From Microplitis mediator (taxonomy: Eukaryota; Arthropoda; Insecta; Hymenoptera; Braconidae), in contig NC_079974.1 of NCBI RefSeq assembly GCF_029852145.1, forward strand, positions 18,950,082 to 19,014,081: DNA of 64,000 nucleotides. The letters run 5' to 3'. Both the position numbers and the translations under genes were made by a program. Under the pieces are notes generated by a model. It was not told where the DNA came from and did no database searches. It saw nothing but the letters and a program-made list of their open reading frames with translations. Shown piece after piece: positions 12,401-25,137 of the stretch; the first letter of the stretch is position 1, and every line of letters starts with the position of its first letter.

Positions 12401-14908
12401 CGGGTCCGGGGCAATCGGGTACAATGATTGAGGCTTTGTACTGTTGGGCCATGGTAGTTGGTGGTTCATTGGTGGTTGATTGTTGTCGATTGTTGGTGGG
12501 GTTGGTGGTCCACACAATTGCCGATCGCGCGTCGGGGTCCGTCGTTCCGGGCAGGGCAACCGGCAGGGCAACGACGCACAGGATAACGCCGGGGCAACAC
12601 CAAAGGGGCAACGCCGGGGTCGGGGCGGGGCCAGGGCACAAACCATCAACCAAGTTAGACCTCATATGTTTTTTTTTTTTTTTTAAATATATTTTAATAT
12701 CGAGACGAGTCTCGATATTTATATTTACATTTATAAATATATATTTTTTTTTTATTTATTATTTTTCTCTACAATATTTAAAATACCCTTATTCTCTAGG
12801 GCCACGACGTCGCGACGACGATGATGACAACGACGGCGACGACGACGACCACCATATATACGTATCGCCTCGTATTTTTATTTCATTTTTTAAAATTAAC
12901 GTTGAAAAAATTATTTAATATTTCATATGATAGAAAATTATAATTGTATTTAGAATAATTAAATTTTTTATTAAAGAAATAAAATATCGAGGCGATTGCT
13001 TTTTTAAATTATCTTATACCCCATTTTCTCCTATACAGCTTTTGTATATATTTATGATATACATGGATATCAATATTTTTTGCTTGACTGCTATTATGAT
13101 TCTACTGTGCTGTATATAATTATATATTTTTTATTTTATTTTTAAATATAAATAACAACATCGGCTATAGGGTATACACCGAGTAATAACGGAGTTATTC
13201 TCTATTATTTGTGTAGCCTAGTTGACACACGAGCAAGTAACTTTTTTTTTTTTTTGTAATATAAATATAAAAAGAAAAAAAAAATGAGCTTTCAATATTT
13301 AATTATAAATATTACTTATTTTTCAAGGCTCTATCCATTCTAATTTACTTTTTTTTCAAATTATTCTATAAATATTTACTAGTAAACTCTGATTACAAAT
13401 AATTTTAATTCATCATTAATTCAAGTTATCAAAATTTCAATAAAAAAATTAATTGGAGCTCGACTTTGAATTAAAAATATAAATAAATTTTAAAAAATAA
13501 ATTTAAAATCTTTAATATTCATTATAAAAATTCCAAAGACTAGAAGTTTTGAATTAAAAAAAAAATATATATATTTATATCCTTAATTACTAAAATAAAT
13601 TTTAAAAGCGTGAAAAACTCACCTGACTACGGAGTTTCGTGATATTCTGTCCGCCCTTTCCAATTATAGAGCCAGCAACCTACGGGTAAAAAAAAATCAC
13701 AATTACTCAAACAATTTTGTTTAAAAAAAAAAAAAAAAAAAAAAAACCGGATGGCTGTTTTTTGTTGTATCAACAACACAATGACCCAAAGAAGGAGGAA
13801 GAAGAGCTTGGTGGCTCATTGAACACGCAATTTGCTGTGGAGACATCCGACTCACATAACTCTTTATCCCACAACTCTTCTACTCACAACAACTATTAAA
13901 CTATTAATACAAAATACAATACCTCGATAATTTACAATAACTTATTCCTTAACAAACCTAATGCCGACTCTTTATTTGAGCCCCGTACAATTTTTCATAA
14001 AAAAAATTATAAAAATTTAAACAATAGCCGTTATATAAAAATTTAATTGATGACTCGATTAGCAGCATTACGAAACAAACGAGGCATTGTACTATCGCTT
14101 GTTTCATCGGATGGTTCTTGCATCAAAACAAGCCACTCCTCATCTTCCTAAACAATATATATATCAGAGATAGCATTTATATTGTAGAGGTGGTTCGAAA
14201 GGTCTCTGTAGCAAGTGAAGGGCTAAAATTTCTCTCACGATTTAAATCCAAGTGATCTTCATTGATCGTATCAAGCATGCAGACATTATCTGTTATGTAT
14301 ACAAATAGGTATCTATTAAATAAAAGCATCAATAGCAAAAGTCAGTAGACTCTCATCACACTAAAGATATGCTGATATAAGTGTATATATGTTTGTATAT
14401 ATATACATGTAAATTACATGTGCATTGGAATGTCGTGTCCCTGTTTAGCTGGTGCCTAAAGCTATTGCTAATATAACTCAATATCTACGAGGTTACAAAA
14501 GTGTTGTTGCAAGAAATATTCATCGGCTCATTTAAATTAACTATTTTCCTCCTTCTTTTGATACGTCCTACGAGTACTCTGCAGGTAGATCTGCGTTATT
14601 GTGATTCTATGTATTTATGTGTAAATATACTGCACTAGGTGGATATATAAAAGTGACGTGTCACTTTACACGATCTCACGTCAGGCTCTCGGGTGATCTA
14701 CGATCAACCTTGAGCATCGAGAACGCTGAGTGAACCAGAGCAAATCATTCTAAGTTACAGCTCGTGATTTTTTTTGTTGGATGATTAACTTCAAATGACG
14801 CACCTTGCTTGGAATAAGGAGTCGTAACTCGTCATCTCCTTGACGGTATCGCTTGTGAGGGGTCATCGGACCCCCTTGACCGCCCATCGTGTCTGCCTCC
14901 CTCTTCAT
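9435..14908 (-). CDS. HNRNPK: hnRNP K-like KH-domain poly(C)-binding protein (5' coding exons; 3' part missing)
   Basis: Nuclear/cytoplasmic RNA-binding protein that binds C-rich RNA and DNA through three KH domains (Drosophila orthologue: bancal). Coding exons on the minus strand: 14804-14908 (ATG at 14908), 13623-13679, 12397-12440, 10134-10206, 9435-9545. All borders are GT/AG and the frames join: phase 0, 0, then a split Arg codon, then 0, 0. The assembled 130 residues give KH1 (ELRLLIPSK, then VAGSIIGKGGQNI with the GxxG loop GKGG, then VPDCPGPER) and the first half of KH2 (MLVHQSQAG, CVIGKGGLKIKELRE). Human hnRNP K has the same order, including the VPD..GPER stretch and HQS.AG. Residues 1-24 are a short basic leader shorter than in vertebrates. 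The rest of KH2, the RGG-rich linker and KH3 are not visible downstream and probably lie left of position 1. The exon of 44 nt is not a multiple of three, so skipping it breaks the frame. Upstream non-coding exons may extend the gene to 39.6 kb. Confidence 0.9.
9546..10133. repeat. hnRNP K intron made almost wholly of two family A MITEs
   Basis: Two head-to-tail copies of the window's commonest MITE (family A) at about 9677-9880 and 9886-10083. Each starts near GATACTGAAGTTAGCC and ends CTAACTTCAGGATCAT, with inverted ends, a long T tract in the middle and the internal motif TTCTACATGTGCAT. Family A recurs at least ten more times in this window. Confidence 0.85.
12397..12440 (-). other. HNRNPK: 44-nt exon of hnRNP K (KH1 segment), frame-breaking if skipped
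   Basis: Acceptor CCCAACAG then TACAAAGCC, and donor GAACG|gtaatg. It encodes YKASIIVPDCPGPE plus two bases of an Arg codon completed by the first base of the next exon. It supplies the second beta strand of KH1, so its omission would both remove KH1 structure and shift the frame. It sits next to the GC-rich block at 12491-12640. Confidence 0.85.
12491..12640 (-). promoter_or_regulatory. C-rich intronic block (in the transcript) next to the 44-nt exon
   Basis: In a window that is mostly A and T, this 150-bp patch is GC-rich. The plus strand has at least ten runs of three or four G, several in repeats of GGGGCAAC or GGGCAAC, so the hnRNP K pre-mRNA carries matching CCC/CCCC runs. C-runs are the known ligand of hnRNP K KH domains. 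The segment 12613-12637 on the plus strand has four close G runs and could form a G-quadruplex. It ends about 50 nt upstream of the acceptor of the 44-nt exon. Regulatory role is inference. Confidence 0.5.
12696..12719. repeat. Short perfect inverted repeat (11-nt arms, 2-nt loop)
   Basis: AATATCGAGAC, GA, GTCTCGATATT. It lies inside the hnRNP K intron beside a long T run. A related inverted pair (ATCGCCTCG at about 12865 and CGAGGCGAT at about 12989) follows, suggesting remains of a foldback element between about 12690 and 13000. Confidence 0.8.
12803..12855. repeat. Imperfect (GAC/GAT)n repeat
   Basis: A run of CGACGACGATGATGAC-type triplets, the only GC-containing triplet repeat in this part of the window. 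Intronic in hnRNP K. Confidence 0.8.
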
Positions 14909-15345
14909 TATGTCTGTAACAATTAATTATTATATCACAATTAATAACTTGACAATTAGCATTATGTATTTTTTACTTGATAATTTTTAAATTAATAGAT
15001 TTTGCGAAAAAAAATTTAATTTTTTGAATACTGATAAAAATAATTTAAGTCTGTTTAAAAAAATTTGCGGAGTCAATGATTTTTTATTTATTTAATTCCC
15101 TGGGAGTGAATTTCACTCCAAAGGGGAGTTTCGGAAAAAATTATAAAAAAAATTACTAATATATAGTGAACTTAGGTCTGATATTGAGACATTGAGTATG
15201 GAAATAATTACGAACTCTCTTTCCATATATTCACGTGAAATGATTTTTAAAAATTATAAGCAGCTGATAATAAAATTTGAACAAATATATCCACTGAGTC
15301 ACAAACTGTCATATGATTTATATCAATCATACCACGAGATAACAT

Positions 15346-15555
15346 TATGAGCGTGAATGTACCAGACATCAGACAAATTTAAAATTATTAATAAATAGGT
15401 TAAATAATTCATAAAATTAAATTTTTAAAAAATGCGCGTTTAAAAAATTAAAAAATTAATGAGTGCATTTTTTACAAATATTTTTTTTTTAATTATTTAC
15501 TCTATTTATTTATAATTTCAAATTTGTCTAATGTCTGGTACATTCACACTCATAT
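15346..15555. mobile_element. Family C MITE (foldback)
   Basis: Terminal inverted repeats of about 35 bp: left arm GAGCGTGAATGTACCAGACA, right arm ending GGTACATTCACACTC. Other copies in this window are at 37832-38036, 49032-49214 and 49239-49414. No coding capacity. Confidence 0.85.
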
Positions 15556-15628
15556 AACATTTCATATTGTACCGAAATATAAAATATTCCCATAAAAACT
15601 ATGTCCCTATAGCTATTCAATAATTTTA

Positions 15629-15842
15629 TGTATCTGAAAATCGGAACGTTTTTTGCGGAACGAAAATAATAAAACAAAATGAAAAGTAAAAAATTTACTG
15701 GATCTAGACTTCTGAAATGTTTCGCTCAAGTCAGCCGAAAATTGCAGTTACCCCCAATTATCCCTAAAGTCATCTTTTAGCAGTCAAATTACACAAATTT
15801 TATTTTCGTTGCGTGAAAAACGTTCCGATCGTCAGGTACATA
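15629..15842. mobile_element. Family D MITE, copy 1
   Basis: Ends TGTATCTGAAAATCGGAACG and CGTTCCGATCGTCAGGTACA are inverted repeats. The inside includes GTCAAATTACACAAATTT. A second copy, in reverse orientation, is at 36384-36618 with recognisable homology over its whole length. Confidence 0.85.
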
Positions 15843-16030
15843 ATAATTTAATATTTTCACTATGTATCATATATATGAAATTATAATTTAGTGAGTTACT
15901 AAAACATTTTATAAATTAAAAACATAATATTTTAAGTTTAATTATTAATATCTTAATGAATTATTTATTTAAACAATTATGTTTCTAATTAACAGATGTT
16001 TCTATTAAATATAAATTTATTTAAGTATTA

Positions 16031-16213
16031 AAACTCCAGACCAGAGTGAATGCGGATTTAAATAAAACCCGCGTTACTCCGAAATTACTCCACCCATAAA
16101 AAAATCCCTTTTCACTCCTTATGCGAAGTGATTTTTTTTTAAACTCCGAAGCTTTGAATGACGGAGTGAATTCGGATTGAAATAAAATCCGCATTCACTC
16201 CCGATTTTTGAGT
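16031..16213. mobile_element. Family B MITE (GGAGT-rich)
   Basis: Dense in GGAGT/ACTCC pentamers, with the paired motifs GAGTGAATTCGGATT and AAATCCGCATTCACTCC. Ends are degenerate relative to the full-length copies at 19791 and 24883. Confidence 0.8.
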
Positions 16214-17404
16214 GTAAGCGCATAATTATAAAGTTATATTGACAGAGTGATTTTTGTTGAGTGTCCCGAAGTAATAATTAAGAGATGAAACACCATGAAT
16301 GGCTGTCGATATAAGAGAAGAGTATACACTCCGTTAATGAGGGTAATTGCATACTTAATCTGTGTGATGCTTGAGAGTACCGAGGCTAGGAGGTGAAGAA
16401 GAGCCAGAAGAAGAAGACGAGAAAGACAAGTGGGTATTTGAATAAACGGAAGCATTGATCGCGTAACGAGCGCGCGCCTTCTCGTCTATTATACAAGTCA
16501 CTGTGCGATTTATTGCAATAAGATATACCTTAACTCGAGTAATCTCTCTACTCTATACTTTTCTGCTTCGCATCGGTATGAACAAGAATACGAAACGTTG
16601 AGTCTTCGAAAGTTTAAAAAGTACCTTGCAATCATTTAGGATATTTCATTTTATTTTTTTATACTTTACTTTACTATTTTTTTTATATTTTTTTCACTCG
16701 TCTTATCGCAGTACATTCTTACTTCTTCCTTTCTCACTACTTACAACCGAGTGGTCTTTTACGAGCGCAGAAAGACGCTATTCAACGTTCTTTTCCAGAC
16801 CAATTTCTCAATGGATCATGAAAAACTACTATTTCCTACGGAATTCGTGTCATTCGATATTTTAAGTATTTTTTTAATGTAAAAAAAAATTTGCGAGGAT
16901 TTTTTTTTATTTTTACATCCATGAATTCAATAATAAAAATATAAATAAAATTTAATGCAGGGAATTATCATATATAAAAGAATTAATACGCTATTTTATA
17001 TTTATGACTATTTCAACGTTCACCGGAAAAGCTATCAGTTCTCACGATTTCCTAAGGAAATATTAGCAAACATATCATTTTAAAAACATAAAACTAAATA
17101 ATTGATTAATTTACTCGTGAGAAAATTAACTTTAATTGAAATCTATCCGTCAATTTTAAATTTATCTGAATGCATTCATGAAATATATATATAATCGTAA
17201 TGCGTTTTATGTTTGCATTGAAAAATACCGTGAATAATTTTCTGAGCATGGATGTTAATTTAAATATAATTTGCGCACTGGCAGAAATAAATCATTGCTC
17301 AGTACAGGCGCGATAATTTTTAAAATAAACTACATATGCTGTTAAAAAATACAAGTGATTGTTGATTGATTTGATTCACTACTAAAAGAAGTTTATTTTA
17401 ATAT

Positions 17405-17823
17405 TGAAACTCAAAATAAATTCCAGATCACTCCAAAATTACTCCGCTGAAAAAAAACTCCTTATTTATTTTCTTTGCAAAGTGAATTTTTTTTTCAACC
17501 CCAGAACTCCAAGTGACGGATTGAATTCAGATTGAAATAAAATTCTTAATCACTCCAAATTTTGGACGGTATACTTTAAAAAATTTGGGGAGTAAACGTC
17601 GATGAAATCCGGAGTGAATGTGAGGTCGGTGACAGTTTATTTATTTAATCCCCTCGAAGTGAATGCGAATTTAGAAAAAATCCAGATCACTCCACTGATA
17701 AACAAACTCCGAATTGACTCCGTATGAGAAATGATTTTTTTTTACCCCGGAAGTGGCCAAGAGAATTCGGATGGAAAAAAATTCTTAATCACTCCGAAGT
17801 AACTCCGAATTTTGTACAGTATA
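17405..17823. mobile_element. Two adjacent family B MITEs
   Basis: Copies at about 17405-17572 and 17570-17823, head to tail. The second ends CCGAATTTTGTACAGTA, matching the family's terminal ACTGTA..AAAATTCGG in inverse. Both hold repeated ACTCC/GGAGT motifs. Confidence 0.75.
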
Positions 17824-19790
17824 AAATTTATACTTAATTTTTAAAAAATTTAATGTCTAATGTCAATTAATTTTTTATAATTATCATTAAATATTTTTTT
17901 TTATTAAAAACATTAATTTTACCCGTGTAATGTATGAGAAAATAAATAAATTAACGATCATTAAATTAAAATAATGTATATAGATAATTAAAATGCGTGA
18001 AACGGCTTAATGAACTGTTAAATGTATAATTTAAAAATATTTAACACCGGATAACGAATGAAGATAATGGAGTATATAAAACGGAAATTGATGCATGTAC
18101 TTGGATATATAGTATAGTTGGTAGAATAGAGTATCAATTCGTGTTTAGCATAGAAATCAGAACAGCACGAGTAGCATACGCAATTTTGTATCGGGAAATC
18201 TAGTCAGCTATAGTAGTTCAGTGTACAGTAGATCGCAACCCAATAGAACCCAACCAACGATAGACGGTAAATTTATGTACAAATGAGAAGACAATGTATG
18301 GATATGTTTATGCACGAGGACAATTGCATTCTGTACGCGTCATCATCTACTGTATAAATAATTGTTTCGGTGTATAGAATCAAGTATTTACTAGTGTGGT
18401 ATTGTATGGCATTATCGAGCATCAGAGAATCGTGAACTGGATTTGCTTAAAGACTAAATTATCCAGGAGTCTCGTCATCACTCAGTCACGTGGTCTTTTA
18501 TTATTTAGTTATTTTTTTTTTTGCTGTACTGAATAAACTACTGTCTGCATTGCAAGTATGTTATCATGCACATTTCTCTTATTCATTTTATTTTTCAATA
18601 TTTAATACTGACTGGCTCATAAATTTTACATGATTCATTATTATTAATTATGAAGCATTCATTTGCAATTAAAAAAATTATTAATTGACTCTTTTATTTA
18701 AATGAGGATAAATTTTTTAAATGAAATATAATTAGTTATCTTTTTTTTAGCTTAACAAATAAGTAATTTTTTTTTTTATTTATATTAAATAAAATAAACT
18801 AGGTCAGCTCATTAAGAATGTCAACGACATTATGGCAATGAGTAAAAAAAAAAATTAAATACGCATGTGGGTACAGCAATTAGTTTTAATTGACCGCTCT
18901 AAAGGTCATGATTCCACACAAGGAGTAAATAAAAAATATAATTTTTTTCCTTTTACTGGAATTTTAAGAAAAATACCGCGTAAAGAGAAATGATTTTAAT
19001 TTTTTTTGTTATCAGCTCGGCGCACAAAAATATGTAATTAAATGTAATTTTAGGTTGTGACAAAGTAATTAAACATGAAAAATAAAATATTTTTTTAATG
19101 CATGCGCAATTGTTATCGTGCGTGATATGAAGGTGGCGTGTCTACGATGAGTGTATTAAGGGAGATTGGGGGTGAGCTTGGACAACGAATTGCGACAGCC
19201 AATGAGTTAAAAACAGAAAAAAATAATAATAATAATAACGATAATGATAATGGGTAAATGCAGAGCAATAGAAAGAGAAGAAAAGGCGAAAATAGTACGA
19301 GAGAATGAAAAGAGGAAAGGGGTTGCCAACAAGTCTCGGGGAAAAAGCGTGAGGCGCCATCAAGTCCGCCATGACTACAGGAAAAAAGACAGGGTATGTG
19401 GCGGCACATGCAATGCATACCTATAGTGCAATTATTAATCAATCGATATTTAATTTTTTATAATTTTTGTCAATACTGTTTTTGTTAAGTAACTGCTGAA
19501 TCAACTTTTTCGTATTTGTTTTTTTTAAATTTATTGCGTTCATATTTCAACGATTTGTAAAAATGAAATAAGATAAATATGGAATTTTGATAAAATATGT
19601 AATGTTTAAAATTAATACTAAATATTTTCTTTAAAAGGTCAAGTGTTATGCAAATAATTAAGTAAATTTCGTGTGTTAAAGATGAATTTAAATTTAGTTT
19701 TAAAAAAAATTCTGATAAATATTTATGGGAATTTTTAATTTGAAATTTTGAAATGAAAAATGTAAATATATTAATTTGAATATATGAGTA

Positions 19791-20042
19791 CACTGTAAAA
19801 AAATAGTGGAGTAAATCTGCAGTGGATGTTTATTTATTTGATTCCCTCGGGGTGAAATTTACTCCGGGGTTTAATTTAATTTTAAAATTCCGGGTCGGAG
19901 TAAATGCGGATTTAAATGAAATCCAGATCACTCCCTTGAAAAAACAAAGTTTCTATTTACTCCACATGCGAAGTGATTTTTTATGAAACTCGGGTGACGG
20001 AATGAATTAAAATCCGTAATTACTCCGAATTTTTTCCAGTAT
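19791..20042. mobile_element. Family B MITE, near full length
   Basis: Begins CACTGTAAAAAAATAGTGGA and ends CGAATTTTTTCCAGT, so the ends are inverted repeats of about 16 bp. About 250 bp with no reading frame. It is the clearest intact copy for defining the family. Confidence 0.85.
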
Positions 20043-22257
20043 ATAATTAAAAGTTTAATATAAATGAATTTATTTATATTTGAACGATGAAAAAAAATGA
20101 CTAAAAAATATTTAGATACGAGGAATTCATTTATGTACTGAGCAATATTTATTTAACAATTTATTTATAAAAGCAATGGGTAAACATCGTTATCAAGTTA
20201 CCGCGAATATAATGTATACAGTACCCTTTTGAGTCACGCAAACCTGTAAACTATCTTCTCTTATTTTCCTCCACTACTCTAACTCTGTCCGCATGTTATG
20301 TAGTATAACTAGGAAAAATGTTTCCGTCAAGTGAGAATAAAAATTATATAAATAAAAAGTACTTTAAGAAACAAGAAATTTAATACGTCACGTTTGCTAT
20401 GAAAAATGACCAGATTTTTTAACGCGAATTTATTTGTTTTTTAAAAACAGAATTTCCTTCGAGCCAATAAAAATAAAAATAAAAAAAATAAATTAAATGT
20501 TTTATGTTCCTGTCAGGTATTGAATTGTCAGTTATTTGTATTTATTAATTTAGCAATTGAATAAAACGAATGTCTAAAAAAATTTTTTAAATAATTCATC
20601 TTGAGTACTTATGAATAAAAAAGGGAAGTAGATTATATAATATTTACGCTTAGTTTAATGCCAGAACTAGTGGGTTCTGTTCTTTAAATAGAATCGATAA
20701 CAGACTCGAAAAGCCTGGATAAAACCAGTTCTATGAATATCCGACAAGTTGCTTCGATGTCCGATGATTGAACAGGTGTACATACCAGTCGATTATTGAT
20801 CAAATAATAAAATTAAATCCAGATAAAAATAACTAATATAAATATATAAAATTATCAAGAATAATTGAGAATTTCAAACGTTTCATTTTTATTTTCTACG
20901 TCAAAAGTTTTAATATTACGGTATAAATAGTTGAGAACTATTAGCATTTGAAGCTTGAAGATTGATGCAATTAAGTCAAGATACCTTGGAGTAAATAAAT
21001 GAATAAAGTAAAATAAAAAATTGGCTAGATTGCTGTAAGCAAAATGGAGATTTATTATCCCTCGAGAAGTGAATGGCCGAGTGAAGGTATCTCGATGTTT
21101 TGAGATGATCATAAAGGTAAATTACATTATTATTAAGTTGAGGAAGATAAAAAATAAAAGGTGGATTGATAAATAGTCAAAGTTTTGATATTTTAAATAA
21201 TTTTTATCGGAATTCTGAATGTAAATATTTTAATCAGCGACTGCGTGAGATTAAATTCGGGCGCATTTAAGTGTAAGATTAAGTAAATCTTTCAAGCAAC
21301 ATGGGAATAATAATAAAATAAATGTTAAATTTATTTGGCACAGAGTTTACACGCGAGTCGTTAAAGTAAATTCATTCATTGAAATTTTCTCAGTTACTCT
21401 GTATTTTAAACTTGGCAATAATACACCGGTCGTAGCTTCTATTTGGATTTCATTCTTAGAATATTTGCAATATCCGCCCAGCTTTGCTAGTTTCATTTTA
21501 TTAATAGACAAAGAATCAATGGGCCTGATTATTTTACTTAAATGTCTAATAATTAAACTTATGTTTTATTGAGTTCCACTTTTAAATCGACACTTTTTTT
21601 TTTAATTATAAATTACTATTGACATGATATAAATTATAATATTAATTTAGTTTTTTAAATATTTCACAATTTAATTTATTTCACCAAAATTTGATTTATG
21701 AAATAATAAATTCCCTCTTATATTTTTTTAAATTCATTATTTTTAAACATTGATAAATAATTTTTATTGCAAAATTAAAGACACGAAAGTTACTAAATGA
21801 CAAAAATATTAAACCGTACGATAAATAAATTATAAGTCTTCACTTAATTAAACGAATGATAAAAATGTTTTTGAATAATAACTAAAAATAAATTTATCTA
21901 TTAAATATACATTCTTATCATTTTTTTCCAAGCATAATATAAATATTTATGAGACATTAAACTCTCAATATTTATTGAGGAAATAACATAGATGTTAAAT
22001 TTCATGATTTGTGAAAATAATCTTTTCTGACATATTTATATATATGAATTTATACCAAAGTGAAAATAATTTATAAAAAAAAAAGTGTAGACAACTCTCC
22101 ATCTCTTCTGCCTCGTTTTTACGTCTACTCTACTCTCATGATACAACAAACGAGTAAATACAGTCGGAGGAAATTTGTCGGAAGAGAAAACTCACACATT
22201 CCCGACAAGTACATTATTCTTATTTGGAGTGTTTTCAACAAGGGGGCTTTTACTTAC

Positions 22258-22305
22258 CAGTAATGGTGCTCGCGTTTCTCTAACCTCCGGGATGGACTGC
22301 ACACC
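22258..22305 (-). other. HNRNPK: Candidate internal 5' untranslated exon of hnRNP K
   Basis: On the minus strand ttttacag precedes GGTGTGCAGTCC and the block ends TTACTG|gtaagt, a strong acceptor and donor 48 nt apart. It has no ATG and joins to the exon at 14913, where a stop lies just before the start codon. Assignment to hnRNP K follows from orientation and lack of another minus-strand gene. Confidence 0.5.
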
Positions 22306-22924
22306 CTGTAAAAAAAAAAATTAAGTTTACAATTATTTTAATTATTCAGTAATTAAATTATAAATTGCATTGACATGAAATTGTGAGTACAATAAAAAAT
22401 TAAATTTAAATTTAAGTAAATGAGTAAAAAAAATATTTAAAAATCCAGATGTTTACTAATGTAAAGCCGTTCTAGAGAAACACGTTTTTCAAGACCGGTT
22501 TCAGTGTCATAATAATTATTTAATTGTCTTTTTTAATAGTAATAATAAATAAAAATGTTAACTAATAACAATAAAGTTGAATTATTATATATTGTATTAA
22601 ATAATATTTAAATTCTTGTTATTTTAATTAAATTCCATACGATTTTCTCACTACTATATTTTAATGGTCTAACATTAATACTACAAGATTATTATTATTA
22701 TTATTATTCAGAGATATATCAAATGACATTATACACAAGCGCACGAATATAATTTTCACTATTGAATTGGCAAAAGGAGTCACTTGGAGTCTACTAGACA
22801 AGTGAGGTCACGAGGTCGTATAAGTTCACACGAGTCATCAAAAACCAGCTTGACGCAACACTAAAAGTCGTGTAATAAAAATATTTTCTTTTTGTATAAA
22901 AAATTATTCGTTAAAATAAAAAAA

Positions 22925-22950
22925 GAGAGAGAGAGAGAGAGAGGGAGAGA
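22925..22950. repeat. (GA)n microsatellite
   Basis: About 11 GA units with one GG interruption. Confidence 0.9.
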
Positions 22951-24882
22951 GTGCGTGTAAAAACTGTAAAACTGTACACTACACAGAATATTATTGAGCA
23001 TTACTTTCGTTTACGCGTCGTAAAGTTGTACTGTTACATCAAGATGATTCGGAATTTAAAGAAGCAACAAACTGTGACCAGGTGTTTACCCTATGAATTT
23101 AGACGGTGTAATAAATTATACACCTACAGGTTCGTAATACCCACGTTAAAAAATTTAAAAAAACTAGATAACGATTTGGTTATTTATTTTTAAAAACAAC
23201 ACACATCACATGTAAGTATCGCGATGCGCACACTGAGAAAAGAGATCATATACACGTGTAATGTTTGTGCGGTAGGTCACTGCGCATCCGAATGGAACTC
23301 AAATGAAACTTGTACATAAACTCAAGAGCAAGAATATCGTCATCATTCGTCGTGGGAGTATCTACATACACAATTTACTATATTTCCTGTAAAACTTCCT
23401 GAACATATAGTTCGTGCAGTCGACGACACGAGTATAATCTTTAAAATTTTAAATTAAATGAAGAAACGCGCCGTAAATTTAAACTAAAAATACATTTGTA
23501 AAAAACGCAGCGTAGAAATGCTGATGGAATAAAAAAAAGAGTTTACGGTATAATACATTAAGTAGATGAAATTACACAATGAGATTACGGAATGTAATTA
23601 TAATTAAGTTAGTATTACTATCGATAAAACTGTAAATACACACGGAGCGTGAAAAGTTTAAGAAGAACTGAACTTGACTCGAGTCGAGCGGCAAGACAGA
23701 GTAAAGTCACTTTACTTGGGTTGCCTTCATCCAGCTCGAGGCACTCTCTTCTCTTCCTCAACTCAACTCAAGTCAACTCAACTCAGCTAAACTTTCCTCC
23801 TTCTTATCCGACGCGGTCTCTGTTTATTCCGCGCTCCCTCCGCCGAGCTCTAACATAACTCGCGTTGTATCGCGGCCCCGCGAGATCGACGCGACGAGCT
23901 TCAGCACAACATGCTATGGATAGAGCTGAAACTAATGCAATGTAATGTAAGCGACATGGAAGGAGTGTAGTTGTAGTATGTAATGGTAGAGAAATATGTA
24001 CGGAGATGAGGGGAACAACCAAGACTGAGAAACAGAGGGGGCAATAAAAGAGTTCAAGCGTAAGCACGTATGTTTGTGAACTGGGAACAAACCGAGTGCG
24101 TGCTTATTTCGCGTTATACTATCATACAAATCTTTTTTTTTTTATCATTTTTATTATATTTTCTGATATATTTATACTTCAAATTTCAGTGGGTATTGAG
24201 TTTATCAGCACGAAATTAATGTTTCGCACCATATTTCTTTATTTAAAAGTATTCACTCGTCACTAATTAATTTATATATTTTAAATATTTAAACAAAAAG
24301 AAAAAAAATAAGAGACGTCAAAGCACTCGGCTTAAAATTATTCAATTGTAACAAATGTTAATTTATTTTATTTAAATATTCAAATATATATTTTTAAAAA
24401 AACTAAATATAAAAAGGAATTACATAATTTGTTCTAGAAATAATTTTTTAACTCAACAACTTTGACCACTCCCAGAAAAAAAGGATAAATAAATAAAAAA
24501 AATTATTTAGAAGATAAAAATTAAAAAGACTCGTAAAAAATAAGAAAAAGTAATAAAAAGAAAAATAAATAGCTGTGAATCACACCGAGAGTGATGAATA
24601 AAGATTTAATGTTTAACACATTTTTACATAGGATTCTCGGTTAATGGTAAAAAATAAAAAAAATTTAAAAACGAGTGAGAATATTCGCTGCGATAAAACC
24701 TCGTGGTCGGATTACCGCAGTGCGGTGACAATGGTACGACCAAGTATCAGTCTACCTGAGGGATCTCATCTCTAATTTGCTGACATGACGAATTATTTTT
24801 TTTGACATCAACTAAATTACTAAAATATTAATGTACTTTTTTTCCATTTAATTACTATGTGTCACTATCATACGTATCATTA

Positions 24883-25137
24883 CACTAAAAAATCGGGAGT
24901 CAATTCGGAGTGATTACGAATTTTATTTTCCGAATTCGGAGCTCTGGGTTTTTTAAAAATTTCCTCCGCATACGGAGTAAATTCGAAGTGATCTGGATTT
25001 TATTTTACTCCATTCGGAGTTTAAATATTAAAATAAACTTCCCTTGGGAGTAAATTTCACTTCGAGGGGATTAAATAAATAAAAAATCATCTGCTCCAGA
25101 TTTAATCCGCGTTCACTCCCCAAATTTTTTGAAGTCT
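24883..25137. mobile_element. Family B MITE, opposite orientation
   Basis: Begins TACACTAAAAAATCGGGAGT and ends with ACTCCCCAAATTTTTTGAAG. Internal order of motifs is the reverse of the copy at 19791. It lies directly beside the donor of the candidate exon at 25199. Confidence 0.85.

Larger units (their letters stand above)
14914..22257. other. hnRNP K 5' UTR intron; no coding sequence seen
   Basis: No gene was recognised in these 7.3 kb. It contains MITE copies of families B (15052-15147, 16031-16213, 17405-17572, 17570-17823, 19791-20042), C (15346-15555) and D (15629-15842). The interval 17.83-18.54 kb is unusually free of repeats but has no reading frame I recognise. Confidence 0.5.

Noticed and set aside
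12393..12665. 90-codon minus-strand frame through the GC-rich block
   Set aside because: Only its last 15 codons are coding (the 44-nt hnRNP K exon); the rest is intron upstream of the acceptor and has low-complexity C-rich translation.
12424..12918. 164-codon plus-strand frame over the same block
   Set aside because: Antisense to a real exon, composed of the G-rich repeat and then F/I-rich AT sequence; no domain.
19113..19442. 109- and 76-codon minus-strand frames
   Set aside because: Leucine/serine/tyrosine-rich translations of pyrimidine-rich DNA with no motif; two overlapping frames are equally open.
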